Positions 34,565 to 44,581 of a stretch of 64,000 nt of DNA are shown in pieces. Every line of letters begins with the position of its first letter. Position 1 is the first letter of the stretch. The position numbers and the translations under genes were made by a program. Below the pieces are notes generated by a model, which was not told the origin of the DNA, ran no database searches, and saw only the letters and a list, made by a program, of their open reading frames with translations. This DNA comes from Marinimicrobium agarilyticum DSM 16975 (GTDB taxonomy: Bacteria > Pseudomonadota > Gammaproteobacteria > Pseudomonadales > Cellvibrionaceae): positions 7,501-71,500 of the forward strand of contig NZ_AUHU01000016.1 of the NCBI RefSeq assembly GCF_000423345.1, written 5' to 3'.

Positions 34565-35644
34565 TCAGATTGAGATGACAATCCGCTTTCGATCCAGCCA
34601 CCAGGCGACCAGCCACATCAGCGCAACCGTTATCAACGCAAACAGCAGCGAGGCATTCTTGGCACTGAGAAAATCCGCCAGGAACGCGTAACTCCACTGG
34701 TAAGCCGAGGTATCTCCCAGCGGAACCAGGGACAGGGTTTTCGCCCAGAGAATCGACAGCACGTAGATAAACAATGGATTTTTCCCAAGCATGGCGCAGG
34801 CGCGATACAGCGGTTGAACCCCGGCCACGGACTCCAACAACACCAGAGCAACCAGGCACAGAATGGCGGCGCCGCCTGTCAGCAACACAAACGAACTGGT
34901 CCAAAGATATTTATTGACCGGAAACCAGGGGTGCCACAGAAGCGCCACCCCCACCAGAACCGCACCCGCCACGGACAGTTGCACCAACGCCCGTCGCCTG
35001 GGGGCAACGGTGCACAGCACTCGCGTGGTTTCAAAGCCCAGCAGCGCCGTCACTACCGACGGCAATGTCGACAACAACCCTTCTGGATCAAACGCCAGAC
35101 CCTTGCCCTGCCAAATATGTTCCGGGCCGAATACCCACAGGTCCAGTTGCCGCACGACATTGCCTGCCACACCGTAGGGCTCCTGCCCCAGCTGCAACAG
35201 CGCCCAATACCCCAACAACAAGCCCGCCATAATGACGGCACGCCATAGCCCCGGTATAAACAGGGCGATGGGGGCGGCCAACAGATACGCCAGCGCAATG
35301 CGTTGGAGTACTCCGGGGATGCGTAACTCGGCGAAGCTGCCCGTGAACGGAAAGGCATTCAACAACACACCAATCAAAAAAATGAGTGCACTTCGCCTTA
35401 CTATATTGAGTAGTCGGGCCGCTACCGACGCGTCCGTGCGGGAGCGGCTGGAGAAAAACAGCGCGGAGCCGACGATAAACAGAAAAAACGGAAAAATGTA
35501 ATCCGTCGGCGTGGCACCGTGCCATTGGGCATGCAACAAAGGCGCGTAGACCGCGCTCCAGGAACCGGGGGTGTTGACCAGAATCATCAGCGCCAGCGTC
35601 AGCCCGCGCATCACATCCAGAGAGAGGAAACGTTGTTTCGGCAT
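34565..35644 (-). CDS. nagX: NagX-type inner-membrane protein (heparan-alpha-glucosaminide acetyltransferase-like)
   Basis: A 359-residue polytopic membrane protein of the COG4299/DUF5009 group: MPKQRFLSLDVMRGLTLALM, the HGATPTDYIFPFFLFIVG motif and about nine to ten hydrophobic helices. It is related to the eukaryotic lysosomal HGSNAT. NagX is found in GlcNAc operons of Shewanella and Xanthomonas, and has been suggested to handle amino sugar transport or transacetylation across the membrane. It is the last gene of nagK, nagP, nagX. Confidence 0.88.
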   Translation of the reverse strand: MPKQRFLSLDVMRGLTLALMILVNTPGSWSAVYAPLLHAQWHGATPTDYIFPFFLFIVGSALFFSSRSRTDASVAARLLNIVRRSALIFLIGVLLNAFPFTGSFAELRIPGVLQRIALAYLLAAPIALFIPGLWRAVIMAGLLLGYWALLQLGQEPYGVAGNVVRQLDLWVFGPEHIWQGKGLAFDPEGLLSTLPSVVTALLGFETTRVLCTVAPRRRALVQLSVAGAVLVGVALLWHPWFPVNKYLWTSSFVLLTGGAAILCLVALVLLESVAGVQPLYRACAMLGKNPLFIYVLSILWAKTLSLVPLGDTSAYQWSYAFLADFLSAKNASLLFALITVALMWLVAWWLDRKRIVISI

Positions 35645-35716
35645 AGACCAGGCCTCATAAAAAATGACCGGGCGCCAGGGGCGCGCCGGCCAAGCAGAGG
35701 AAGCGGAAAGCGGGGC

Positions 35717-37042
35717 TCAGGACTTCCAGCGCCGCATCTTGTGCCCTTTGAGGGCGTAGAAAAGAATAAAGGCATAGCAGGGCAACAATACCCAGTAGGC
35801 CGACTGGTTATCGGTGGTTTCGGCGAAATGGCCGTAAATCAGCGGGATCACTGCGCCGCCGGCAATCCCCATGATCAACAGGGCGGAACCCACGCTGGTG
35901 TACTTGCCCAGATCCTGAAGAGAGAGGGGCCAGATGGCCGGCCAGCACAAGGCGTTGGCGAGGCCCAACAGGGCGAGGAAGGCAACGGTGTCGGGCACCG
36001 TCGGTATGCCCATCCAACCGAACAGGACTTCAGAGATCAAGTGGCTCTCAGCGGAGCCGGTCAAGACCCCAATGGTAAACAGGACGCCGAAGACCGCCGA
36101 GAAGGCAAGCGCTTTGGCCTGGCTCAAAAAGCGCGGAATACAGACCACCCCGACAATGTAGCCAATGACCATAAACGTCATGGTATAGGCAGTAAGCGAG
36201 CCAAAATGGTCGACATCCATGCGCCGACCGTACAGGCCGATGGTATCGCCCGCGATCACTTCAACCCCGACATAGGTGAACAGGGCAATGGCCCCAAGAA
36301 TCGCTTGCGGATAATTGAGAATACCAAGCTTGTCCCCGGCTTCGTCCTCGTGCTCGGCATCCACGTTCAGCTCGGGCAAGGTGGAGAAATGAACAAACAG
36401 TGCCAACACCAATAGCGCCGCCGCCATATAAAGATAGGGAACGACCAGACGGTTGGATAACTCGGCCAGACGGGTGGCTCGTTCTTCGCCGCTGAGTACC
36501 ATCAGCACGTCTTCATCGAACTGATCCATGCCAGTCAGCACCCACAAGGTAAACACCACCGGCGCGACCACGCCGGCCCCCTTGTTCAACAGCCCCATCA
36601 CACTCATGCGCATGGCAGCACTTTCACGCGGGCCGATGCAGACAATGTACGGATTCGCGGCGGTTTGCAGCAGCGTCAGGCCCGTGCCCAAGACAAACAA
36701 AGCCACGAGGAAAATTGCAAACTGGCTGGACTGGGCGGCGGGAATGAAAATGAGCGAGCCCAGCATCATGACCACCAGGCCAATGACCATGCCGGTTTTG
36801 TAGCCGGTCCGGCGCAACACCAACGCGGCGGGCAGTGCCATCACGGTGTAGGCGATATAAAACGCAAAAGTCACGAACAGCGCCTGAAACTCGTTCAGCT
36901 CGCAGACAATTTTCAAAAAGGGAATCAGTGCACCGTTCAGCCAGGTGACGAAGCCGAACACGAAAAACAGCACCCCGATGATGACCATGGGAATCAGTGT
37001 ACTGGGTGTTCGCGCTTCTAAAGAGGTGGTTTCAGTCGTCAT
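35717..37042 (-). CDS. nagP: N-acetylglucosamine MFS permease NagP
   Basis: A 441-residue transporter of the FucP/GluP (FGHS) type with about 12 helices. Recognisable segments: IIGVLFFVFGFVTWLNGALI, LQTAANPYIVCIGP and GLLNKGAGVVAPVVF, which are typical of NagP and of sugar:H+ symporters. Located between nagK and nagX, it should import GlcNAc from the periplasm. The upstream promoter with NagR operator lies before nagK. Confidence 0.9.
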   Translation of the reverse strand: MTTETTSLEARTPSTLIPMVIIGVLFFVFGFVTWLNGALIPFLKIVCELNEFQALFVTFAFYIAYTVMALPAALVLRRTGYKTGMVIGLVVMMLGSLIFIPAAQSSQFAIFLVALFVLGTGLTLLQTAANPYIVCIGPRESAAMRMSVMGLLNKGAGVVAPVVFTLWVLTGMDQFDEDVLMVLSGEERATRLAELSNRLVVPYLYMAAALLVLALFVHFSTLPELNVDAEHEDEAGDKLGILNYPQAILGAIALFTYVGVEVIAGDTIGLYGRRMDVDHFGSLTAYTMTFMVIGYIVGVVCIPRFLSQAKALAFSAVFGVLFTIGVLTGSAESHLISEVLFGWMGIPTVPDTVAFLALLGLANALCWPAIWPLSLQDLGKYTSVGSALLIMGIAGGAVIPLIYGHFAETTDNQSAYWVLLPCYAFILFYALKGHKMRRWKS

Positions 37043-37095
37043 AAAGAGCCTCGCGATTCAGCATTAGTTGTTATGGCATGGCGTGGATCAAAGTC

Positions 37096-37995
37096 TCAGG
37101 CGGTCTGCGCCAGCTCGTGTTGCTTGCGGGCAAACAAGAGCGCACCGTCTTCCGGCGGTCCCATAGGTACGGACAGTGCCTTGGCTACCTCCGGCTCCAA
37201 CCAGGGGATCAACCGCTCCGCCATGCCACCGATCAGTGCCAGGCGCGCCGGTTGGTACGCGAGCAATTTTCTGGCCATGGCGCTGATGTAGGCGGCACCG
37301 TCAGTCAGAATTCGCAGGGCCACCGGGTCACCCGATTCGGCCGCGGAGAAAACCAACGGCGCCAACTTGGCATACTCGCTGGAAGCGCGGCCGGACATAC
37401 GTTCGACGATCCCCAGACCCCGCGCTTGAAGCAGATCGGCAATACTCTCGGTCAGTACCGTATCCGGCCCGAGGTCATCGGAGGCCAGCAGCACCGCTTT
37501 TATCGCTTCCAGTCCCATCCACGCACCGCTTCCCTGGTCTCCATAGGGAAAGCCGTGGCCACCGATCAGGTGGTCCTTACCGTCCGTGCGCACATAGCCA
37601 CAGGACCCGGTGCCGGTCACGATCACCGCACCGTCGTCCCGGTGGTGCGCACCGAGGCAGGCAATGCGAAGATCCGTGGTCAAATGCAGAGAGGCAAACG
37701 GATGAGGCCAATCGCTGATGACCTTGTACAGGCTGGGAAGATTGACGCCAGCCAGCCCTGCCCCCACCACGAGCCGATTCAAAACGGTCTCCGGCAGGCC
37801 GGCGTCCTTCAGGGCTCGACGAGCGGCGCTTTCAATCGAGTGCAGCGTCTGCTCCACCCCATGCAGGGGGTTCGCCGGACCGGCCAGCGCCGAGCCCAGT
37901 ACGCGACCCTCGACGTCCGCCACGGAGGCCTTGCACTTGCTACCACCGCCGTCTATTCCCAGATAGTAGTGCTCATTGGCCGGGGCACTCACCAT
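37096..37995 (-). CDS. nagK: N-acetylglucosamine kinase, BadF/BadG ATPase type
   Basis: A 299-residue ASKHA-fold kinase that phosphorylates GlcNAc at C6. Phosphate-1 motif YYLGIDGGGSKCKASV, phosphate-2 VIVTGTGSCGYV, and the GGHGFPYGDQGSGAWMG segment characterise the eukaryote-like NagK used in Shewanella-type pathways. The ATG at 37995 has a GAGGT site at good spacing; longer starts exist at 38007 and 38040. First gene of the nagK, nagP, nagX operon. Confidence 0.9.
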   Translation of the reverse strand: MVSAPANEHYYLGIDGGGSKCKASVADVEGRVLGSALAGPANPLHGVEQTLHSIESAARRALKDAGLPETVLNRLVVGAGLAGVNLPSLYKVISDWPHPFASLHLTTDLRIACLGAHHRDDGAVIVTGTGSCGYVRTDGKDHLIGGHGFPYGDQGSGAWMGLEAIKAVLLASDDLGPDTVLTESIADLLQARGLGIVERMSGRASSEYAKLAPLVFSAAESGDPVALRILTDGAAYISAMARKLLAYQPARLALIGGMAERLIPWLEPEVAKALSVPMGPPEDGALLFARKQHELAQTA

Positions 37996-38215
37996 AAACA
38001 ACCTCATTATTCTGTGAACGCGAGCGCGTACCTTACCCATTTTCGCTCGCCCTGTGCGCTCGCCGCGGCTTTCACCGCCTCACAACGCATTTATTCGGTA
38101 GCGCGCCTCCCACCCTGTTACTCAGCGCCCTTCATTGTTGAAAAAGGCGGGGCTGCGCCAAGGCGGCAACCCCAAGAGATGAGAGAGAGCTCCAGCGAAA
38201 TCCGCTGGTAGAGTT

Positions 38216-38244
38216 ACTGTAATTGGACAAGACAACGTTGTCAA
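38216..38244 (-). promoter_or_regulatory. nagKPX promoter with overlapping NagR operator
   Basis: On the minus strand a perfect TTGACA (38244-38239), 17 bases, then TACAGT (38221-38216). The palindrome GACAACGTTGTC (38231-38242) covers the -35 and part of the spacer, so NagR binding would block polymerase. The remaining gap to nagK (37996-38215) shows no gene. Confidence 0.82.
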
Positions 38245-38273
38245 ACAAATTTTGCACCCACCCTGACACAAAA

Positions 38274-38302
38274 AAACCGGCCAGGGATTGCCTGGCCGGT
38301 TT
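38274..38302 (-). terminator. Rho-independent terminator of the DUF3014 gene
   Basis: A 12-bp stem (AAACCGGCCAGG / CCTGGCCGGTTT) with a 5-base loop. Read on the minus strand it ends in a T-run of about seven, 22 bases after the DUF3014 stop. Confidence 0.9.
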
Positions 38303-38324
38303 CCACCGAAAAGCAACGATTGTG

Positions 38325-39200
38325 CTATTCCGGATCAGGCAGCGCTTCCAGCTCAGACTTGAGCGAGCGAAGCGCCTGCTTGACCGCACGATGGTGCTCG
38401 GGCCCAATCCGGATCATCAGCTTCTGAAGGTCAGAGAGCTTCTCAAGTTCCGGGTTGCGATACTCGTAGAACACCTTGGGACGGTGCAGCCGGACATCTT
38501 CCGGAGGTTCAGGCGCCGCCAGCAGTTGGTCAATGGTTGCCATCACCAGATCGTGGAACTTCCCGCTATTGGCTCCATGCTCATCGTAGGCCTCTTCCAG
38601 AAGAGGCCGGTAACGCTCGTACCAGGAGGCCAACTGCTCCGGCCGACTGCGGGTCAGCAAAGCCACATAGGGGTCATAACGATCATAGTTTTCTTCAAGC
38701 AGCCGATACTCCTGTTCGGCCTCGGTGCGGGCATCGCCCACTTTTTCCACTTCGAGCGGGGGAGGCGGCGATACCACCGGGCGGTATTCGTGCACCACCT
38801 TGCCTTCCTGCGCTGCCGCGACGGCCCTTACTGCCTTGCGCACGAGCTCCTCGTTCACCAGCAATTGATCCACCCGATCGCTGGTGGTGGCCTCTTCCAG
38901 CGACTCCAGCACCGGCTCATCGCTCTGATCCAGGGGCGGCAACGGCTCCGGTTCGGGCTCGGGTTCAGGCTCGGGGGCCGGTTCGGGCTCGGGTTCAGGC
39001 TCCGGCTCGGGTTCCGGGGCGGGCACCGGTGCCTGAATCGGGGCGGGCTCCGGATCAGGCTCTGGCGTGTCGTCGCGGCCGAAGAGATACACACTGAGGG
39101 CGACAATCACAATGACAACAACCACTACCAGCCCAATGGTGGCCGCAGGGCCCCGCTGGTTCGATTGCGTTTCCGGTTTTTGCTGCTCGTCGTTCGCCAT
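38325..39200 (-). CDS. DUF3014 family membrane-anchored protein
   Basis: A 291-residue protein with a short cytoplasmic tail, one transmembrane helix ([19 protein letters not shown], residues about 23-41), a long Glu-Pro linker (about 45-90) that probably spans the wall, and a helical periplasmic DUF3014 domain ([33 protein letters not shown]). Function unknown. Monocistronic by layout, with its own terminator. Confidence 0.88.
   Translation of the reverse strand: MANDEQQKPETQSNQRGPAATIGLVVVVVIVIVALSVYLFGRDDTPEPDPEPAPIQAPVPAPEPEPEPEPEPEPAPEPEPEPEPEPLPPLDQSDEPVLESLEEATTSDRVDQLLVNEELVRKAVRAVAAAQEGKVVHEYRPVVSPPPPLEVEKVGDARTEAEQEYRLLEENYDRYDPYVALLTRSRPEQLASWYERYRPLLEEAYDEHGANSGKFHDLVMATIDQLLAAPEPPEDVRLHRPKVFYEYRNPELEKLSDLQKLMIRIGPEHHRAVKQALRSLKSELEALPDPE
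38940..39065 (-). repeat. Glu-Pro coding microsatellite in DUF3014
   Basis: Imperfect tandem repeats of a GAGCCC/GAACCG-type hexamer encode the PEPEP linker. Such tracts can change length by slippage in steps of two residues. A shorter version codes the linker of the Pal-like protein. Confidence 0.7.
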
Positions 39201-39344
39201 GTTCCACCCTTATCGTCAATGCTCACGGTTCCATACTACCAGTCTTATGGACTGGCGGTGTCCGCAACCAGTTCATTCTACGTTTATTTGTAGCACAGTA
39301 TCGGCCCCGCCTCTACAGACAAATCATCCGAATGCCCGCCGGGC

Positions 39345-39373
39345 TGGTCACGCCTGCCCCTTATCTTTATAAT
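39345..39373 (+). promoter_or_regulatory. tRNA-Ile2 promoter
   Basis: TGGTCA (39345-39350), 17 bases, perfect TATAAT (39368-39373), followed by a GC-rich discriminator (GCCGCCC), as expected for a stringently controlled stable-RNA promoter, 17 bases before the tRNA. Confidence 0.75.
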
Positions 39374-39390
39374 GCCGCCCTCCCCTCTGC

Positions 39391-39467
39391 GGGCCCTTAG
39401 CTCAGTTGGTCAGAGCAGTCGACTCATAATCGATTGGTCGCTGGTTCAAGTCCAGCAGGGCCCACCA
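39391..39467 (+). tRNA. ileX: tRNA-Ile (CAU anticodon, lysidine-modified tRNA-Ile2)
   Basis: A 77-base cloverleaf with acceptor stem GGGCCCT / AGGGCCC, discriminator A and encoded CCA. The anticodon loop is CTCATAA with CAT at 39425-39427. The body closely matches E. coli ileX, including the anticodon stem and the T arm CTGGTTCAAGTCCAG, so it is the AUA-reading isoleucine tRNA and not a methionine tRNA. It has its own promoter and stands alone. Confidence 0.92.
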
Positions 39468-39532
39468 CTCCCCCCTTAACGATTATTGACACTTCCGCCA
39501 TTGCTCGGTGGGGCGCCGCTTGCTTATTATAA

Positions 39533-39550
39533 ACGGACTGACCAGTCCGT
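39533..39550. promoter_or_regulatory. TetR-type operator of the efflux locus
   Basis: ACGGACTG-AC-CAGTCCGT is a perfect inverted repeat with 8-bp arms, 38 bases before the TetR gene. It directly follows a TATTAT -10 candidate (39525-39530; weak -35 TTGCTC at 39501-39506), so it would cover the transcription start. Confidence 0.75.
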
Positions 39551-39587
39551 CCCTTTAAGTTTTCAGGCAACAGTCCGGGTGAGAACC

Positions 39588-40211
39588 ATGACCGATCTCA
39601 AAGATTCCGCCAGCAAACCCAAGCGCGTGCACAAGTCGGCCGACGAACGCCGCTCCGAGATTCTCACGGTCGCGACCGAAATCTTTGCCGAGCGAGGCTA
39701 CCAGGTGGCCGACATGCAGGCGGTAGCCGACGCCGCGGGCGTGGGCAAAGGCACGGTTTACCGCTACTTCCCCACCAAGGAAGAACTCTTCACCGAGACC
39801 CTGCGCTTCAACCTGGAGCAGCTCAAAACCGAAATCGATACGGCCCGCCACGGCCCTTCGGAACCCATTGAGCAGCTGAAGGAGGGGATGCGGGCTTATA
39901 TCCTCTATTTCGAAAAAAACCCGAACCTCACCGAATTGTTTGTTCAGGAGCGGGCCGAGTTCCGCGATAAAGCCGCGTCTCTGTACTTCGCCTACGCCTC
40001 TGAAGGTCGGGAGTCCTGGCGGGGGCTGTTTGAAGAAATCGCCGCAACTTACCCTCTCAGGCCCATTGACCTGGAGGAGCTGATGAATATCTGCGGCGAT
40101 CTGATGCACGGCGCCGTGGTGAAAAGCCAGTGTCCGCTGGACCGCAAACCTTTGAGCGAACGGTTCGAGACCTTGTTTGACGTTTACCTCCACGGAATTA
40201 TGGAGCGCTAG
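39588..40211 (+). CDS. TetR-family repressor of the RND efflux genes
   Basis: A 207-residue regulator with the TetR N-terminal HTH (ILTVATEIFAERGY, then MQAVADAAGVGKGTVYRYF) and an all-helical ligand domain ending FDVYLHGIMER. The ATG at 39588 was chosen because a longer frame crosses the operator. It is transcribed in the same direction as, and 63 bases ahead of, the adaptor gene, so it may regulate itself and the pump through the palindrome upstream. Confidence 0.9.
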   Translation: MTDLKDSASKPKRVHKSADERRSEILTVATEIFAERGYQVADMQAVADAAGVGKGTVYRYFPTKEELFTETLRFNLEQLKTEIDTARHGPSEPIEQLKEGMRAYILYFEKNPNLTELFVQERAEFRDKAASLYFAYASEGRESWRGLFEEIAATYPLRPIDLEELMNICGDLMHGAVVKSQCPLDRKPLSERFETLFDVYLHGIMER

Positions 40212-40274
40212 CGCCTCCGTTTCGTCTTCCTGTTCCATTTTTTATCCATTGCTGTTTCACACGGAGTAACCCCC

Positions 40275-41441
40275 ATGATGTACCCCTCTTCCCGCCTTAC
40301 CCCAGGCCTTGTTGGTCGGGGCCTGGCGCTGTCTTTTGTGGCCTTGCTTGTGAGCGCCTGCGGCACTGAGCAGGGAGGCGAGGCCCAGCGGCCCCCGTCT
40401 CCGGTAACCGTCGCTCCGGTTGAAAGCGAGCCCGCCGTTCACCGGGCGGAGTATGCCGGCCGCATTTATGGCGCGACCGAAGTGGCCGTGCGCGCCCGCG
40501 TGTCCGGAATCCTTGAGCGGCGCAACTATGAGGAAGGCATGGCCGTCGAGGCGGGCCAGACATTATTCCAGATTGAGCCCGAGCCTTATGAAGATGCGCT
40601 GGCCTCCGCGAAGGCAGACCTGGCCGAAGCTCAGGCCCAGCAGCTGCGGGCCGAACGCGAATGGCAGCGGGTTGCCGGACTGTTCGAGCGCAAAGCGGTG
40701 AGTGAGCGTGAACGGGACCAGGCCCGAGCGGAAGCGAAAGCGGCCCAGGCACGACTGGAGGCGGCCCGCTCCGCTCTGAGCAACGCTGAACGGCAGTTGC
40801 GCTACACCCGGGTGGAAGCACCGGTCTCCGGCCTGACCAGTATCGAAGCGCTCACCGAAGGCAACCTGGTGGAAGCCGGTACGGTTTTGACGCACATCAT
40901 TCAACACGACCCGGTGCATGTTTACTTCTCCCTACCCGAAGACGACGCCAGTGCTCAGCGTCTGGCTCGCACGGCAGCCCGAAAAGCCGGGGATGAGAGC
41001 GTGCGCTCCGCACAACTGTTGTTGCGCGAGGGCAACGCCTACGCTCGCGAGGGGGTGGTGGACTTCGCCGACCGACGGGTGGACCCGATGACCGGCACTG
41101 TTCAGATGCGGGCGGTCTTTCCCAACCCGGACGGCGAGTTGCTACCCGGCCAGTTCGTGCGGATTCGTCTGGCACTGGAGTCCTACGACCACGCGGTATT
41201 GATCGACCCCACAGCGGTGGGAGAAGGACCCCAGGGGCCTCAGGTGTTTACGGTCAACGGCGAGAACAAGGCCCAGTCACAAACGGTGGAGCTCGGCCCG
41301 ATGGTGGATGGCAAGCAGCTGATTCTCAGCGGCCTGGAGGCGGGCGCCAAGCTGGTGGTCAACGGCCAGGTCGCGCTGCGTGACGGCGCTCCGGTGCGGA
41401 TCACCAACGCCGAGCAGACCAACGCCGAGCAGGAGGGTTAA
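40275..41441 (+). CDS. RND efflux periplasmic adaptor (MexA/AcrA-like lipoprotein)
   Basis: A 388-residue membrane-fusion protein. Lipoprotein signal ends [10 protein letters not shown]. Barrel-sandwich hybrid/lipoyl halves flank an alpha-hairpin (about residues 105-175, [20 protein letters not shown]). A beta-barrel and membrane-proximal domain follow ([31 protein letters not shown]). It links the inner-membrane pump to the outer-membrane channel. It ends two bases before the pump gene. Starts at 40275 and 40278 are both possible behind CGGAGT. Confidence 0.93.
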   Translation: MMYPSSRLTPGLVGRGLALSFVALLVSACGTEQGGEAQRPPSPVTVAPVESEPAVHRAEYAGRIYGATEVAVRARVSGILERRNYEEGMAVEAGQTLFQIEPEPYEDALASAKADLAEAQAQQLRAEREWQRVAGLFERKAVSERERDQARAEAKAAQARLEAARSALSNAERQLRYTRVEAPVSGLTSIEALTEGNLVEAGTVLTHIIQHDPVHVYFSLPEDDASAQRLARTAARKAGDESVRSAQLLLREGNAYAREGVVDFADRRVDPMTGTVQMRAVFPNPDGELLPGQFVRIRLALESYDHAVLIDPTAVGEGPQGPQVFTVNGENKAQSQTVELGPMVDGKQLILSGLEAGAKLVVNGQVALRDGAPVRITNAEQTNAEQEG

Positions 41442-41443
41442 GC

Positions 41444-44400
41444 ATGTTGCGCTTTTTTATTGACCGACCGATCTTCGCATCGGTGATCTCGGTCATCATC
41501 ATGCTGGCCGGTATCGCCTCACTGCGCGTGCTGCCGGTAGAGCAGTACCCCAACGTGGTACCGCCGGAAGTCGTGGTCAGCGCCACCTACCCCGGCGCCA
41601 GCGCGGAAGTGCTGGCGGAATCCGTGGCGGCGCCGCTCGAGCAGGAAATCAACGGCGTGGACGACATGATCTACATGGAATCCACCAGTACCGACGCAGG
41701 CTCCCTGCAGATATCCATCTCCTTTGAAATGGGCACCGACCCGGATCAGGCCGCCATCAACGTCAACAACCGTGTTCAGGCCGCCACCCCGCGCCTGCCA
41801 CAGGTGGTTCGCGATCTGGGCCTACGGGTGGAGTCGCGTTCCACGAATATTCTGATGGTGCCGGTACTCTCGTCACCCGACGGCAGTCTGGATACTTTGG
41901 ATATCAGCAACTATGCCTTGCTGAACGTGCTTGATCAGTTGGTGCGTCTGGAAGGCGTGGGGGATGCCTCCCTGTTCGGCGCGCAGGATTACTCCATGCG
42001 CATCTGGTTGGACCCGGCGAAGCTCGCGGAGTACGAACTGACCACCACGGACGTCGCGACTGCCATCCGGGAGCAGAATGCTCAATACGCGGCCGGGCGT
42101 ATCGGCTCGGAACCGGCGCCCGAGGATCAACCCTTTACGTTGAGTGTGACCACCCGAGGCCAGCTGGCGGACCCCGAAGCCTTCGAGCAGATCATTATCC
42201 GTACCGATGAGCAGGGCAGCAGTTTGCGTCTGGGGGATGTCGCCCGGGTGGAGCTCGGATCCGAGCGCTATGATTTCACCGCAACCTATAACGGCGAACC
42301 CGCCGTGCCTATGGGCATTTATCTGCAACCGGGAGCCAACGCACTGGAAACCGCGGAGCGGATTTATGACGCTCTGAATGACATGGCTGAAAATTTCCCG
42401 GCCGGCCTGGAATACGAAATTGCCTACAACACCACGGAGTTCGTGGAAGTCTCCATCAATGAAGTGATCATCACTCTGTTGATCGCCGTTGCGTTGGTGG
42501 TCCTCGTGACGTTCCTGTTCCTGCAACACATCCGAGCGACACTGATCCCCGTGGCTGCCATTCCCGTCTCCCTGATCGGTACCTTTGCCGGCATGCAGGC
42601 GCTGGGGTTCTCGGTGAATATGCTGACCCTGTTCGGTTTGGTACTGGCCATCGGGATCGTGGTGGACAACGCGATCATCGTGATGGAAAACGTGGAGCGG
42701 CTGATCACCGAAGAAGGAATGAAAGCCCGCGAAGCCTCCATTGAAACCATGAAACAGGTCTCCGGCGCAGTGATCTCCTCCACGCTGGTACTGGTGGCCG
42801 TATTTGCACCGGTGGCGTTCCTCGGTGGCCTCAGTGGCGAGCTGTACCGACAGTTTGCGGTGACTATCGCGGTCTCGGTGGTCGTCTCCGGTGTGGTGGC
42901 CCTGACGCTCACCCCCGCCATGTGTGCCCTGCTGCTCGACAAAGAGCCACACACGGTCAGCAAGCCGTTTCAGTTGTTCAATAGCGGCTTTGAGAAAATC
43001 ACCAACGGTTTCGTCAATCTGGTGGGCAAACTGGTCAAGCATTGGGTTATTGGCCTGGGGCTGCTCGCGTTTTTCATCGTGGCCACGGTCTTTTCTCTGA
43101 GCCGCCTGCCCTCGGGGCTGGTGCCACAGGAAGACCAGGGCACGGCACTGGCCGTTGCCTACCTGCCACCGACCTCGGCACTCGGTCGCACCGAAGCGGT
43201 GCGGGACAAACTGTCGGAACAACTGGTGGCAATGGACGAAGTGGACCAATTCACCTCCTTTGCCGGTTTCGACATTGTGGCGGGCTCGCTGCGCAGCAAT
43301 GCCATGGCAGGCTTCATCAGCCTCGCAGACTGGGACCAACGAACCGGCGAAGGGCAAAGCGCATCCGAGATGACCGGGCGCATCATGGCCATGGGCGCGG
43401 GCATTCAAGAGGCCAACGTCATGGCGTTCACACCGCCACCCATTCAGGGGCTGTCTCTGACCGGTGGGGTGGAAGGCTACCTGCAGGTACGGGAAGACGC
43501 GGATTCGGAGCGCGTCGGGGAGTTGGCCCAGCAAGTGGTAGCCGCCGCCAACCAACGACCAGAGCTGACCAATGTTCGCAGTACGCTGAACACCGCCATC
43601 CCCCGATACCACGCGGATGTGGACCGGGAAAAAGCCAAGGCGATGAATGTCCCGATCAACGACATATTCAACACATTGCAAAGCACCTTTGGCTCCACCT
43701 ACGTCAATGACTTTTCCTATCAGGGGCGGTTATGGCGAGTGAATATGCAGGCTGAAGGCGAGTACCGGGACCAGCCGGACGACCTGCGCCATGTATTCGT
43801 TCGCTCGAACAACGGTGAAATGGTGCCATTGAGTTCTCTGGTGACGCTGGAGCGCACCGCCGGTGCCGACATCATCAACCGATTCAATATCTACCCGGCT
43901 GCCAACCTCATGGCCGACCCGGCCCCGGGCTTTACCACCGGCCAGGCCAAAGTGGCGCTGGAAGACGTGGTGGCAGAGCTACAGAAAACCGCCGATGTGC
44001 AAATCGGGTGGGTCGGTGAAGCCTATCAACTCGATGCCGCCGCCGGTGCCGGCACCGCCGCGTTCGGCCTCGGTCTGTTGATGGTCTTCCTGATTCTGGC
44101 CGCGCAATACGAACGGCTGACATTGCCCATTGCCGTAGCGACCGCCATTCCCTTCGGCGTATTGGGTGCCGCGCTGTCGTCATTGCTGCGGGGCTACCCG
44201 AACGATATTTACTTCCAGGTCGGGTTGCTGGTACTGATCGGGCTGGCCGCCAAGAACGCCATTCTGATTGTGGAGTTTGCGGCGCAAAACCGCCGCCAAG
44301 GCATGAGCTCCACCGAGGCCGCGATGGCGGCGGCTCGACAGCGCTTCCGGGCCATTATCATGACCGCCGCGACTTTCATCATCGGCTCGCTGCCGTTGGT

Positions 44401-44581
44401 ATTCGCCACCGGCGCTGGTGCAGCCAGCCGCCAGGAAATCGGTACCGTGGTCGTGGGCGGCATGGTACTGGCCAGTACCCTGGCACTGCTGTTTGTGCCA
44501 CTGACTTACAAAGTGTTGGAAGACCTGGTGAGCTGGAACCAGAACCGCAAGCGCAACAAGGGGAGTGAAAGCCATGCGTAA
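41444..44581 (+). CDS. RND multidrug efflux permease (HAE-1 family)
   Basis: A 1045-residue proton-driven drug exporter, full length for AcrB/MexF relatives. It begins [20 protein letters not shown] and has the two large periplasmic loops and 12 helices. The TM10 lysine is present in [13 protein letters not shown] (K937). The TM4 proton-relay pair, usually DD, reads DN here (D408-N409 in [11 protein letters not shown]). The gate-type GF/FP-rich loops and GSGxxD-type phenylalanine pocket cannot be graded by eye. The outer-membrane channel gene overlaps its end by 8 bases. Substrates unknown. Confidence 0.93.
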   Translation: MLRFFIDRPIFASVISVIIMLAGIASLRVLPVEQYPNVVPPEVVVSATYPGASAEVLAESVAAPLEQEINGVDDMIYMESTSTDAGSLQISISFEMGTDPDQAAINVNNRVQAATPRLPQVVRDLGLRVESRSTNILMVPVLSSPDGSLDTLDISNYALLNVLDQLVRLEGVGDASLFGAQDYSMRIWLDPAKLAEYELTTTDVATAIREQNAQYAAGRIGSEPAPEDQPFTLSVTTRGQLADPEAFEQIIIRTDEQGSSLRLGDVARVELGSERYDFTATYNGEPAVPMGIYLQPGANALETAERIYDALNDMAENFPAGLEYEIAYNTTEFVEVSINEVIITLLIAVALVVLVTFLFLQHIRATLIPVAAIPVSLIGTFAGMQALGFSVNMLTLFGLVLAIGIVVDNAIIVMENVERLITEEGMKAREASIETMKQVSGAVISSTLVLVAVFAPVAFLGGLSGELYRQFAVTIAVSVVVSGVVALTLTPAMCALLLDKEPHTVSKPFQLFNSGFEKITNGFVNLVGKLVKHWVIGLGLLAFFIVATVFSLSRLPSGLVPQEDQGTALAVAYLPPTSALGRTEAVRDKLSEQLVAMDEVDQFTSFAGFDIVAGSLRSNAMAGFISLADWDQRTGEGQSASEMTGRIMAMGAGIQEANVMAFTPPPIQGLSLTGGVEGYLQVREDADSERVGELAQQVVAAANQRPELTNVRSTLNTAIPRYHADVDREKAKAMNVPINDIFNTLQSTFGSTYVNDFSYQGRLWRVNMQAEGEYRDQPDDLRHVFVRSNNGEMVPLSSLVTLERTAGADIINRFNIYPAANLMADPAPGFTTGQAKVALEDVVAELQKTADVQIGWVGEAYQLDAAAGAGTAAFGLGLLMVFLILAAQYERLTLPIAVATAIPFGVLGAALSSLLRGYPNDIYFQVGLLVLIGLAAKNAILIVEFAAQNRRQGMSSTEAAMAAARQRFRAIIMTAATFIIGSLPLVFATGAGAASRQEIGTVVVGGMVLASTLALLFVPLTYKVLEDLVSWNQNRKRNKGSESHA

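Noticed and set aside
38940-39065. CRISPR-like short repeat array
   Set aside because: It is an in-frame Glu-Pro coding microsatellite with no spacers. No CRISPR array was seen anywhere in the window.
39391-39467. tRNA gene as an integration site for a mobile element
   Set aside because: No integrase, no repeat of the tRNA 3' end and ordinary genes on both sides within the window.
41873-43681. 602-codon minus-strand open frame opposite the RND permease
   Set aside because: Antisense shadow of a strongly conserved transporter; composition (many His, Gln, Gly) is unlike a real protein.
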